Shown: positions 1-7,623 of the stretch, piece by piece | Numbering within the stretch: the stretch's first letter is position 1 | Layout: each line of letters starts with the position of its first letter | Program-made: the position numbers and the translations under genes | Origin: Alphaproteobacteria bacterium | GTDB lineage: Bacteria > Pseudomonadota > Alphaproteobacteria > Rickettsiales > JADKJE01 | Length of the DNA: 64,000 nt | Assembly: GCA_016722515.1 (NCBI GenBank) | Contig: JADKJE010000002.1 | Span: 620,001-684,000, forward strand | Direction of reading: 5' to 3' | Notes under the pieces: model-generated | Told to the model about the DNA's origin: nothing | The model's input: the letters and a program-made list of their open reading frames with translations, nothing else | Database searches by the model: none

Positions 1-667
1 TGGAAGCAGCGGCAATAGCAAAGGCAGTACCAATACGGTGCCCTGCAAAACGCACAGCAACGGCAACATTATTGCTTTCGATAGCTTTTGTTAAACTGGA
101 TTCTGGATTTTTAAGCGAGAATAATTTTAGGCGTGTGGTTGTGGTCAGGCTTAAGAGAAGCTGAGATACAACATAAGCAAGCAACACGGCTTGAATCGCG
201 GTGAAATCTTCGATATTAACCCATTTAATTACAGCACGAACGATAATGGCTGTTGCAATCACATTGCCTGCATCGGTAATGCCTGCGGCAATATTACCGG
301 CGATAATATGATTGCGAATAGATACTTTAGGTAAGAGAAACCGGTCAAAAATAAAGCGAGTCAATGACATTAACACAATACCTAGGATACCATAGACGCC
401 CACAGCGATAATCGATCCACCGATAGAATCCAAAGGTTCGCCATTAATGACGCTGGAAAGCACCAGTGTCACGGCAAAAATAACGCCGGCCATGGAAATA
501 CCAAAAGCTGGATTGTCCTTTCGCAGAAGTTCATCGGTTGCATTAATATGGGAGATCGTTCCGGAGAATAAACGGATTGATGTAAATAACCCTATGGTTA
601 TGAACAGGTTAAAAAGCAGAACAAAATTATAATGGTGATCCCAGTAAAATAATTCACGAAAATCCAT
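1..667 (-). CDS. DUF350 family inner-membrane protein (3' end outside window)
   Basis: The reverse strand is open from an ATG at 667 to the window edge (222 codons), so the C-terminus is missing. The protein is almost entirely hydrophobic helices with short polar loops. A Gly/Ala-rich segment of the form AGNIAAGITDAGNVIATAII near residue 130 is typical of the DUF350 (YjfL-like) family, whose members carry paired repeats of two helices and sit in the inner membrane. Function of the family is not firmly known. A GAGG ribosome-binding site lies about 7 bases before the start and a sigma-70-like promoter lies at 701-729, so it is probably the first gene of its transcript. Confidence 0.75.
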   Translation of the reverse strand, partial: MDFRELFYWDHHYNFVLLFNLFITIGLFTSIRLFSGTISHINATDELLRKDNPAFGISMAGVIFAVTLVLSSVINGEPLDSIGGSIIAVGVYGILGIVLMSLTRFIFDRFLLPKVSIRNHIIAGNIAAGITDAGNVIATAIIVRAVIKWVNIEDFTAIQAVLLAYVVSQLLLSLTTTTRLKLFSLKNPESSLTKAIESNNVAVAVRFAGHRIGTAFAIAAAS

Positions 668-700
668 ATGGACCTCAACGTTAATGATGACAATTCCTCT

Positions 701-729
701 ATTTAATCCGCAGAACAGGTGCTTGTCAA
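701..729 (-). promoter_or_regulatory. Predicted sigma-70 promoter for the DUF350 gene
   Basis: Read on the minus strand there is a perfect TTGACA (724-729), a 17-base spacer, then TTAAAT (701-706), a four-of-six match to the -10 consensus. The start codon at 667 follows about 30 bases downstream. The rest of 668-947 shows no convincing gene; a 60-codon minus-strand frame at 738-920 has no family resemblance. Confidence 0.5.
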
Positions 730-947
730 TTATTGCTTTAATATGATATCCTTCGCGCTTCAAGAGTTGAGATTTTGCGCGTTTGCTTTTGGCTAGCTAA
801 AAAATGAGAAAACGTGAAATAAGCATGGCTATTCCTACGCTTTCTTATTCTTCTAACTGACTCAATATCTTGCCTATAATCCCAACTGTTGAAGTGCGAG
901 GGGGGTATCGTTTCAAACATATTTTAGAAACGTTAGAAAAATGCTTT

Positions 948-1610
948 TCATCGCTGATCAAGTGTCTCGTTAATTTTTTGAATGATACGGAATGCAACAT
1001 CTTCTTTATTCATCAATGGCCATTGCTCATCATCATTTGTGGATACATAGGTCACTTGATTTTTTTGATTTCCAAATGGTTGATGCTGCTGATTAATTTC
1101 ATTAGCGATGATAAAATCACAGCCTTTGCTTTTGCATTTGGCACGGGCGTGGTTGAGAACGTCTTGTGTCTCTGCTGCAAATCCAACCACCACTTTAGGA
1201 CGCAACGTTGGGTGATGTCCAAGCGTTGCTAAAATATCGGGGTTGCGAATTAATTCCAGTGTCATTGTTTGAATAGGTTGGTTAGGTTGTTTTTTAATTT
1301 TGTGCCTGGATTGTTCTTTTGGCCTGAAATCGGCAACGGCAGCTGCGCAGATGGCTATGTCTACCGGAAGATGCAACAGGCAGGCATCCAGCATTTCTGA
1401 AGCGGTATGTACGGCAATGGCATGGACATTATCGGGAGTAGGCAATGAAACGGGGCCATGAATGAGCCAGACCTCAACCCCTGCATCGGCTAGGGCCTGA
1501 GCAATAGCATGACCTTGTTTGCCTGAAGAATAATTGCCAATGAAACGCACGGGATCAAGAGGTTCATATGTAGGGCCGCTGGTAACCAACGCTTTTAAAC
1601 CTGTTAACAT
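948..1610 (-). CDS. coaB: Phosphopantothenate-cysteine ligase (CoaB, stand-alone)
   Basis: This is the CoaB half of what is usually a fused CoaBC protein (about 400 residues); here it is a 220-residue separate frame. It condenses 4'-phosphopantothenate with cysteine in coenzyme A synthesis. The N-terminus carries the nucleotide-binding signature TSGPTYEPLDPVRFIGN followed by SSGKQG, and AAAVADFRP and the later FAAET segment match the family core. The ATG overlaps the end of coaC by 7 bases (ATGTTAA) in another frame, so translation is probably coupled. A genuine split and a recent frameshift at a T-rich stretch are both possible. The natural domain start right at the ATG favours a genuine split. 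Confidence 0.88.
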   Translation of the reverse strand: MLTGLKALVTSGPTYEPLDPVRFIGNYSSGKQGHAIAQALADAGVEVWLIHGPVSLPTPDNVHAIAVHTASEMLDACLLHLPVDIAICAAAVADFRPKEQSRHKIKKQPNQPIQTMTLELIRNPDILATLGHHPTLRPKVVVGFAAETQDVLNHARAKCKSKGCDFIIANEINQQHQPFGNQKNQVTYVSTNDDEQWPLMNKEDVAFRIIQKINETLDQR

Positions 1611-2149
1611 AAAAATTGTTTTATCTCTTCAGCAATATTAACGGGATCAAGCAGGCGTCCAAACCCTTCTTCACCACAGGCCATTTTGCCAGAACCTGGA
1701 CCTATAAACGTGACGCCATCCTGTTTTAATTGTGCAACATTGCGCTGCACAGCTGGATTATTCCACATGACTGGGTTCATGGCCGGGGCTATCCAGACAG
1801 GCTTATCCGTTGCAAGGAGGATGGTAGAGGCCAGATCATCTGCCAAACCACTCGCCATCTTACCAATAATATCTGCAGTAGCCGGAGCGATGAGGATCAT
1901 ATCCGTTTCCCTGGCCAGGCGAATATGGCCAATCTGAGTTTCGTCTTTCAGGGAAAAAAGTTCGTCATAAACAGGTTGACCGCTTAACGCCCCAAGAGAC
2001 ATTGGGGTTACAAATTGTTTAGCGCCGGGGGTTAAAACGCACACGCAGGAAATAGCGCGTTCTTTTAATAATCTTATAAGGTCCAAGGCTTTATAAGCGG
2101 CGACGCTGGCAGTAATAATAAGCAAAATATGGCGTTCTTTTCCCGTCAT
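1604..2149 (-). CDS. coaC: Phosphopantothenoylcysteine decarboxylase (CoaC, stand-alone)
   Basis: A 181-residue flavoprotein of the HFCD family that decarboxylates 4'-phosphopantothenoylcysteine to 4'-phosphopantetheine. Visible motifs are the FMN-binding TASVAAYKALDLIR (residues 13-26), the catalytic His75 in GHIRLAR, the substrate-clamp motif PAMN (122-125), and the reductase Cys158 in ACGEEGFGR. It ends at the point where the CoaB domain would begin in a fused CoaBC. It is transcribed first in a two-gene unit with coaB and is divergent from the DUF192 operon. Confidence 0.9.
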   Translation of the reverse strand: MTGKERHILLIITASVAAYKALDLIRLLKERAISCVCVLTPGAKQFVTPMSLGALSGQPVYDELFSLKDETQIGHIRLARETDMILIAPATADIIGKMASGLADDLASTILLATDKPVWIAPAMNPVMWNNPAVQRNVAQLKQDGVTFIGPGSGKMACGEEGFGRLLDPVNIAEEIKQFLC

Positions 2150-2159
2150 TTTTCAACCA

Positions 2160-2188
2160 TTGAATATACTCTAGGGTGCGAGTATAAT
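2160..2188 (+). promoter_or_regulatory. Strong sigma-70-like promoter for the DUF192-YdcF-PlsC-HAD operon
   Basis: TTGAAT (2160-2165), a 17-base spacer and a perfect TATAAT (2183-2188) lie 45 bases before the first start codon of the plus-strand operon, in the coaC/DUF192 divergent gap. Confidence 0.65.
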
Positions 2189-2232
2189 ACTTTAACTGTT
2201 TTTTCGCCACTACGTTTTATCAAAGGGTTGCT

Positions 2233-2832
2233 ATGTCACGTCTTTTACCAGGAATACTCTTGGCGCTGATGGTGCTTTTTATCGCTGGGATTATGTTTGC
2301 ATTAAACCCTGCGTTGATTGACCAGTTGTGGCATCGATACCATCAAAATAACTCTGCCCAACCCCAAAATGTTGGCTTTGTGCGCGGTAACCTTACATTG
2401 CGTGGACATAATGGCAATCATGTTCTCTCCGTTGAAATTGCTGGCACACCCAGCCAACGCCAGTATGGATTGATGTATCGAAGTTCCCTGCCAGAAAATG
2501 CTGGTATGTTGTTTTTATTTGGTTCCCCGCGGGTGGTGGAAATGTGGATGTTGAATATGGATATTCCACTGGATATTATTTTTGTTGATGAAAAAGGACG
2601 CATTGTGCGCGCCTATGAAAATATCCCCGCTGATAGCGAAAAAACGTATGGTTCTCAGGTGCCTGTTGTTGCTGCTATTGAAATGAACGCAGGTGCTTTT
2701 TCAAAAATGGGAATGACTGAGGGTGATAGCGTCGATTTAGCACCTTTCGCGGGAGCCTTGAGAGATTTGCCCAAATCAGAGCCCCCAAAAGACTTTAACC
2801 TCCAATCACTACCAAAGGAGATTCGTAACTAA
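2233..2832 (+). CDS. DUF192 family membrane-anchored protein
   Basis: 199 residues. A signal-anchor helix occupies roughly residues 5-25, and the remainder is predicted periplasmic. The DUF192 core spans about residues 65-165: QRQYGLMYRSSLPENAGMLF, then MWMLNMDIPLDIIFVDEKGRIV and a terminal GMTEGDSVDL. Family function is unknown, although the fold is a small beta-rich domain common in Alphaproteobacteria. AAAGGG precedes the ATG. The stop overlaps the next start (TAATG), so it is the first gene of a translationally coupled four-gene operon. The C-terminal extension after the domain is proline- and charge-rich. Confidence 0.8.
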   Translation: MSRLLPGILLALMVLFIAGIMFALNPALIDQLWHRYHQNNSAQPQNVGFVRGNLTLRGHNGNHVLSVEIAGTPSQRQYGLMYRSSLPENAGMLFLFGSPRVVEMWMLNMDIPLDIIFVDEKGRIVRAYENIPADSEKTYGSQVPVVAAIEMNAGAFSKMGMTEGDSVDLAPFAGALRDLPKSEPPKDFNLQSLPKEIRN

Positions 2833-3428
2833 TGAAAATATTTGCTGTTATTTTTCGGTCTATCCTGCTGGTTACGTTTTTCATTTCACTCGCGTGGACA
2901 GTGGGTTTTGTGGCGTATGTCCTGCAGATTGTCCATATTGCTCAACCGGAACAAATTGATAATCAACCTACCGATGCGATTGTTGTATTAACAGGTGGTA
3001 CTAACCGCCTTGATACAGGTTTTCAGCTGCTTTCGGACAATTATGCAGAACGATTATTTATCTCAGGCGCCGGGCATGGGGTGACCAAAACCGATCTGGT
3101 CAAGCAGCTTAAAATGCCCCCGGCTGATGTACAAAAGCTTTTATCACGCGTGGATATTGGTTATCAGGCCGATAATACATACGGCAATGCCGAGGAGACG
3201 GCGCGGTGGATGCAGCTCCATCAATACACAAGTTTGCGTCTGGTTACGGCTAATTACCATATCTTACGCAGCATGGAAGTTTTTAGTCGTGAAATGCCCG
3301 ATGTTGAAATTATTCCCCAACCTATCTTGCCCGAACAGGTTAAGTTAAGTGAATGGTGGAAATACCCTGGTACGGCTAAACTATTGATCAGTGAATATAT
3401 GAAATATCTTGCTCTCAGGTTATCGTAA
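2832..3428 (+). CDS. YdcF/ElyC-like DUF218 membrane protein
   Basis: 198 residues with one N-terminal transmembrane helix (about 8-30) and a DUF218 domain: DAIVVLTGGTNRLDTGFQLL, then ERLFISGAG, NTYGNAEETARWM and VTANYHILRSMEVF. DUF218 proteins such as ElyC and SanA are linked to envelope integrity and vancomycin sensitivity, but the reaction is not established. The start overlaps the DUF192 stop and its own stop overlaps plsC (TAATG both times), which indicates strict co-translation with lipid-synthesis and envelope genes. Confidence 0.8.
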   Translation: MKIFAVIFRSILLVTFFISLAWTVGFVAYVLQIVHIAQPEQIDNQPTDAIVVLTGGTNRLDTGFQLLSDNYAERLFISGAGHGVTKTDLVKQLKMPPADVQKLLSRVDIGYQADNTYGNAEETARWMQLHQYTSLRLVTANYHILRSMEVFSREMPDVEIIPQPILPEQVKLSEWWKYPGTAKLLISEYMKYLALRLS

Positions 3429-4153
3429 TGCTTCGTATGGTGGGATCGATCCTATTTACCCTATTCCTTCCTGTTTGGACTCTGTTTATTGGCACAGTTG
3501 GGGCGGTGCTCATGCTTTTCCCTCAGCATATTACGCAGTGGGTTGGAAGAATCTGGGCGCGGGGAGTATTGGTGGCGCTGCGATATTTATGCGGGATTAC
3601 CTATGTGATCAAGGGTAAAGAAAATCTTCCTACGACACCCTGTATTATCACTTCCAAACATCAATCAGCCTGGGATACGGTTATCCTCCTGGCGTATTTG
3701 CCGCAAATGTCTTACATCTATAAAAAGGAACTGGGTTCTATTCCTGTTTATGGGCAGTATTTGCCTCGTATGGGAATGATACCCGTTGACCGCGATGGCA
3801 AAATGTCGGCGCTTCGGGATATGATCAGAAGAGTCAAGCATCAATTGGATAAAGGGTTTACCGTCGTTATATTTCCTGAAGGAACGCGCACCCCTGTGGG
3901 TGAAGCACTCCCTTATCAAGCTGGGATATCGGCCTTGTATCATGAATGCCATGTGCCTGTGATTCCCGTTGCATTAAACTCGGGATTGTTCTGGCCTAAA
4001 AAAGGGTGGAAAAATCCTGGGTGTATTACGCTTGAATTTCTTCCTGCATTAGCGCCAGATCTTACGCGTCGTCAATTTATGGACGAAATGAAGAATGCGA
4101 TTGAAACCAAAACGGCTCAACTTGTTGATGAAGTGCGGAGTAATAAGCAATGA
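3428..4153 (+). CDS. plsC: 1-acyl-sn-glycerol-3-phosphate acyltransferase (PlsC)
   Basis: 241 residues. It acylates lysophosphatidic acid to phosphatidic acid at the inner membrane. One or two N-terminal hydrophobic segments (about 5-32) are followed by the acyltransferase motifs: HxxxxD as H78-QSAW-D83, the glycerol-phosphate site FPEGTR at 149-154, and VIPVALNSG near residue 180. Length and motif spacing are normal for PlsC. It is third in the coupled operon, with the ATG overlapping the YdcF stop and its TGA overlapping the following HAD start (ATGA). Confidence 0.92.
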   Translation: MLRMVGSILFTLFLPVWTLFIGTVGAVLMLFPQHITQWVGRIWARGVLVALRYLCGITYVIKGKENLPTTPCIITSKHQSAWDTVILLAYLPQMSYIYKKELGSIPVYGQYLPRMGMIPVDRDGKMSALRDMIRRVKHQLDKGFTVVIFPEGTRTPVGEALPYQAGISALYHECHVPVIPVALNSGLFWPKKGWKNPGCITLEFLPALAPDLTRRQFMDEMKNAIETKTAQLVDEVRSNKQ

Positions 4154-5004
4154 CCCATGTACCTATCCAAACTTTAGACGCAATTATTGACCAGTATGAT
4201 GCTTTTATTATTGATTTATGGGGAGTGATCCATGATGGACAAGCATTATATCCTGGTGTTCTTGATACACTTAGACAGCTGCAGGTGTCTGGGAAACAGG
4301 CATTGTTTTTATCAAATGCTCCCAGACGTGCCCACCGTGCCAAAGAATTGCTTGATACGTTAGGTGTCCCTGTTGAACTCTATAAACATATCGTGACGTC
4401 TGGGGAGGTTGCACATCATTATGTGCAGCATCATCCTGTTTTCAGCCAGTCGCCACATTATTATATTGGGCCTGATCGAGACAGAGGTATGTTTGACGAT
4501 CTTGCAAGCAGCGAAACGCATGATCCAGCAGAAGCTTCTTTTATGTTGGTAACCGGGTACGACCATGATGATTCTTTAGCGGATGAAAAAAATCCGCAAC
4601 TTAAAGCTGCACTTAAACATGGGTTACCATTATTATGCGCCAATCCTGATCTGGTGATTGTCAGACATTCAGGTAAGCAGGCATTATGTGCAGGAGTCAT
4701 TGCACAAAGTTATGAAAGCATGGGTGGCCAGGTTGAGTATTTTGGTAAACCTTTTAAACAGGTCTATCAGCGCTGTTTTGATATACTTAATGTATCGCCG
4801 CAAAAGATCGCAGCGATAGGTGATAGTCTGTCCCATGATATACGAGGCGCTAATAATGTGGGGGTTGACAGTTACTTGGTATTGCAGGGCATCCATGGCA
4901 ACGAATTGGGTTTTACCCATGGAAGGCCAGTAGACAAGATGCTTTTTGAACATGTGTGCAAGAGTCATCACGGATATCCTACCGGGGTTTTGGAACGATT
5001 CTAA
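4150..5004 (+). CDS. HAD superfamily class IIA hydrolase (TIGR01459-like)
   Basis: 284 residues. HAD motif I is the modified IIDLWGVIHDG with the nucleophile Asp22. Motif II is LFLSNAPRR, a Lys region follows in FGKPFKQVYQRC, and motif IV is AIGDSLSHDIRGANN. The class IIA cap lies between motifs II and III. The Asp-Leu-Trp-Gly-Val form of motif I is typical of an alphaproteobacterial subgroup whose substrate is unknown (NagD and phosphoglycolate phosphatases are relatives). It overlaps plsC by 4 bases and closes the operon. Confidence 0.83.
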   Translation: MTHVPIQTLDAIIDQYDAFIIDLWGVIHDGQALYPGVLDTLRQLQVSGKQALFLSNAPRRAHRAKELLDTLGVPVELYKHIVTSGEVAHHYVQHHPVFSQSPHYYIGPDRDRGMFDDLASSETHDPAEASFMLVTGYDHDDSLADEKNPQLKAALKHGLPLLCANPDLVIVRHSGKQALCAGVIAQSYESMGGQVEYFGKPFKQVYQRCFDILNVSPQKIAAIGDSLSHDIRGANNVGVDSYLVLQGIHGNELGFTHGRPVDKMLFEHVCKSHHGYPTGVLERF

Positions 5005-5047
5005 AATCAACTCTCCTTGGAGAAGAGGATAGTAGCAAACGCAGTTC

Positions 5048-5401
5048 TCACTTCCCTTCAGAATCGGTGCTTCCATCATGATGTTTATTCTCTTCAATCT
5101 CTAAAGCTCGCTCCATTAAGTGGAAGACGCGGTTAAGGATAAAATTGCGATCGGGTTCATCCTCCGTATCGTATGAGAATCCTTCTGGGTGTGCATCACT
5201 GTTGCTGTTGCCATTAGGAAAAAGCTCTAAGTGGTTTGACCATTGGCTATGCTCACGATGCACAGGAATCATGATCCGTACGATCAATAAGATGATAACA
5301 ACAATAAAAAATAGAAGGCCTGCCAATATTCCATAGGTAGGTGTTTTAGCAACGCGTTCTTCGAGTTTGTCAACGCGGGTAGTTAGTTGCTGCAGATCCA
5401 T
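5048..5401 (-). CDS. Small membrane protein with N-terminal coiled coil
   Basis: 117 residues from the ATG at 5401; an in-frame GTG two codons earlier overlaps the ribosome-binding site and is less likely. Residues 1-18 form a short heptad-like segment (LQQLTTRVDKLEERV), residues 24-46 a strongly hydrophobic helix ending at the LIVRIMIPV segment, and the remainder is acidic and polar (Asp/Glu/Ser-rich), probably cytoplasmic or disordered. No known domain is recognised. It converges on the HAD operon. A hairpin covering its ribosome-binding site is described at 5406-5429. Confidence 0.55.
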   Translation of the reverse strand: MDLQQLTTRVDKLEERVAKTPTYGILAGLLFFIVVIILLIVRIMIPVHREHSQWSNHLELFPNGNSNSDAHPEGFSYDTEDEPDRNFILNRVFHLMERALEIEENKHHDGSTDSEGK

Positions 5402-5405
5402 AAAC

Positions 5406-5429
5406 ACTCCTGTGAATTTTTCCAGGAGT
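5406..5429 (-). promoter_or_regulatory. Hairpin masking a ribosome-binding site
   Basis: ACTCCTG (5406-5412) and CAGGAGT (5423-5429) are perfect 7-base complements around a 10-base loop. In the minus-strand mRNA the 3' arm contains the AGGAG Shine-Dalgarno of the gene starting at 5401, so the site would be sequestered when folded. Confidence 0.4.
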
Positions 5430-5483
5430 ATAAAGATGAATCGTGAAGAAATGATAAAACATCGTTGTTAGGCAGGTATAGGA

Positions 5484-5951
5484 TTACCGTGAATGTGTGC
5501 ATTGATTTAAGAGTTCACTAAATCCGTCCATGGTTACAATCGTGCTGATTCTCAAATGACTTCTAAATTTATGATTAGGTTCGGACCATTCCACATAGGC
5601 TTTATGGGTTGTTTTAAGGTTGCTTAATATACCAGCAACCATATCATCAGGAAAATTCTCTGCAGAGGTTCTGTAGACATTTTGTTCAGTCCTGATCTGC
5701 CAGAAAACACCTGGTGAAATATCACGTGTGCTGTAGATGCCGGTATGGCCATTGCGAATAACAACATCAAAACCGTTATGCCCGGTAGATAGAACACAGG
5801 AACCATCGGCCTTTATGGATTTAGTCCATTCCTTTTCAACAAAAGGCAACGCGTAATTAAGGTGAGGATGGACCGATTCAGCATACGTTGAAGATATAGA
5901 TAAAATCCCAAATAAGCCACTTAACATGAGATATTTTATACCACGCACCAT
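5484..5951 (-). CDS. Hypothetical exported protein
   Basis: 155 residues with a clear Sec signal peptide (hydrophobic residues about 6-20, cleavage likely after TYA at residue 24). The mature part has two cysteines (in GSCVLSTG and near the C-terminus, NQCTHS) that may form a disulfide, and no recognisable domain. GGAG lies upstream of the ATG. The neighbouring genes do not indicate a role; it stands alone between the small membrane protein and usg. Confidence 0.6.
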   Translation of the reverse strand: MVRGIKYLMLSGLFGILSISSTYAESVHPHLNYALPFVEKEWTKSIKADGSCVLSTGHNGFDVVIRNGHTGIYSTRDISPGVFWQIRTEQNVYRTSAENFPDDMVAGILSNLKTTHKAYVEWSEPNHKFRSHLRISTIVTMDGFSELLNQCTHSR

Positions 5952-6110
5952 AAACCTACTCCACTTATTTTCAATCTTTTTCCATCATAGCTAATTCTAA
6001 TATTAATGTAAATACAAGCCTGATTTATAGGCGTTCTTCTGTATTCACCTATCTTTAATCATCCTGTGTCATAATAAAAAGGTGGACCTTCAATTGCTTA
6101 AGGACTTAAC

Positions 6111-6374
6111 ATGAGTGACTTAGCTCGCATGTTGGAGAATTACAGGTTAACGACGGCTGAAATTCTCTATCATTTACCAGATCATCCAAGTTTGCTGCAA
6201 ACGTATGTGTGGCAGGAATATGATATTTCGCCTGAATTTCCTAATTTGAAACATTTTCTTCATTTTTGGGAAAGGGAACTTGATGGGAGATTGCACTCTG
6301 TGCAGATAGCGCACGGTGAACTGATTCAACCTTCTGAATTGATTTATGTAAAGAATGAACTTCGCCTTCACTAA
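6111..6374 (+). CDS. usg: Usg family protein
   Basis: 87 residues, full length for the family. The near-diagnostic string YRLTTAEILYHLPDHPSLLQ (residues 11-30) and the following WQEYDISPEFPNL and LHFWERELDG match the small Usg proteins found almost only in Alphaproteobacteria. The biochemical role is unknown; older records sometimes misname it as an aspartate-semialdehyde dehydrogenase associate. AAGGA precedes the start. ackA follows 48 bases downstream on the same strand, so co-transcription is likely. Confidence 0.88.
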   Translation: MSDLARMLENYRLTTAEILYHLPDHPSLLQTYVWQEYDISPEFPNLKHFLHFWERELDGRLHSVQIAHGELIQPSELIYVKNELRLH

Positions 6375-6422
6375 GAAAAGAGGTAAGGTTGTTTTGGGTC
6401 GTTTTTTAAATGTTAGTTTGCC

Positions 6423-7586
6423 ATGCAACAATCAGCGCTATTGTGCCTTAACGCAGGTTCATCCAGTATTAAATTTGCTTATTATCACGCAAAGGAGAGT
6501 GCGTGCGATTTAGTCTATCGTGGCGGTGTCAGTGATATTCAGCACCATCCACAATTAATGATTCATGATTCAAGCCAACGGCCTTTGGTTTCAACGATGC
6601 TAAGTCAGCCAACCTATACTGGAGCATTAGAAGCAATCCTTGCTTTTCTTAAGGATACGGATACGGATAAAGACATAATGATAGGTCACAGGGTCGTGCA
6701 TGGTGGAGAGCGTTATGAAAAACCGGTCATCATTGATGATGTGGTTTATACCTATCTGCAAACATTAATACCGCTTGCGCCGTTGCACCAGCCCTTTCAT
6801 TTGCAGGTGATTGATTATATCAGGCAATGGAAACCAGATTTAGTGCAGGTAGCCTGTTTTGATACGGCCTTTCACCGAACCCAGCCAGCATTAGAGTTAC
6901 ATTATCCATTGCCACAAAAATGGACAAAAAAGGGGATTATCCGTTATGGTTTCCACGGTTTGTCCTATGATTATATCGTTTCACATTTTCAGGAGATTGT
7001 GGGAAAAACGCTTCCTAAAAAAACAATTATTGCCCATTTGGGAAATGGAGCAAGTTTGTGTGCAGTAAAGGAAGGAAAGAGCGTTGCAACTACCATGGGC
7101 TTTACTCCTTTGGAAGGACTCATGATGGGAACGCGTTCGGGAACGATCGATCCTGGCATTATTTTTTACCTCATCGAGGAGCAGGGGATGAGTGTAGAGG
7201 CAGTAAAAAATCTTTTGCTCTACGAATCTGGATTGAAAGGCGTTTCTGGTCTCAGCCATGATGTAAAAATATTATTAGAAAGTGGAAATGATAAAGCACA
7301 GCAAGCGATTCAACTTTATTGTTACCGTATAGCCAGGGAAATAAGTTCACTCTTGATGACACTCGGAGGATTAGATGCTGTTATCTTTACTGCGGGTGTA
7401 GGTGAGCATGCAGCCCTTATCAGAACCAACGTATGCGAACATTTGCACTGGTTGGGTATTCGTATTAATAACGATGCGAATCAAGAAAATCAAACTATTT
7501 TTTCTGCGGCAGATAGTTCCATCAGTCTGTATGTGATTCCCACTAACGAAGAAAAGATGATTGCTGAATATCTAGGTAATTTTTAG
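6423..7586 (+). CDS. ackA: Acetate kinase
   Basis: 387 residues, normal length. It converts acetyl phosphate and ADP to acetate and ATP. ASKHA-fold motifs are visible: LNAGSSSIKFAYY near the N-terminus, GHRVVHGG, the catalytic-loop RYGFHGLSY, HLGNGASLCAV, MGTRSGTIDPGI and the C-terminal FTAGVGEHA. The gene faces a phosphoketolase gene only 37 bases away. Phosphoketolase makes acetyl phosphate, so the pair would give ATP from sugar phosphates. No good Shine-Dalgarno is seen immediately before the ATG, which may mean coupling with usg or weak initiation. Confidence 0.95.
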   Translation: MQQSALLCLNAGSSSIKFAYYHAKESACDLVYRGGVSDIQHHPQLMIHDSSQRPLVSTMLSQPTYTGALEAILAFLKDTDTDKDIMIGHRVVHGGERYEKPVIIDDVVYTYLQTLIPLAPLHQPFHLQVIDYIRQWKPDLVQVACFDTAFHRTQPALELHYPLPQKWTKKGIIRYGFHGLSYDYIVSHFQEIVGKTLPKKTIIAHLGNGASLCAVKEGKSVATTMGFTPLEGLMMGTRSGTIDPGIIFYLIEEQGMSVEAVKNLLLYESGLKGVSGLSHDVKILLESGNDKAQQAIQLYCYRIAREISSLLMTLGGLDAVIFTAGVGEHAALIRTNVCEHLHWLGIRINNDANQENQTIFSAADSSISLYVIPTNEEKMIAEYLGNF

Positions 7587-7623
7587 AAATACAGATAATG
7601 CTGACCATCTCATAAGCGCAAGG

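Noticed and set aside
738..920. 60-codon minus-strand frame between coaB and DUF350
   Set aside because: No domain, low-complexity composition and no Shine-Dalgarno; overlaps the promoter region.
870..1232. 120-codon plus-strand frame opposite coaB
   Set aside because: It lies antisense to a well-supported coaB and has no family resemblance or ribosome-binding site.
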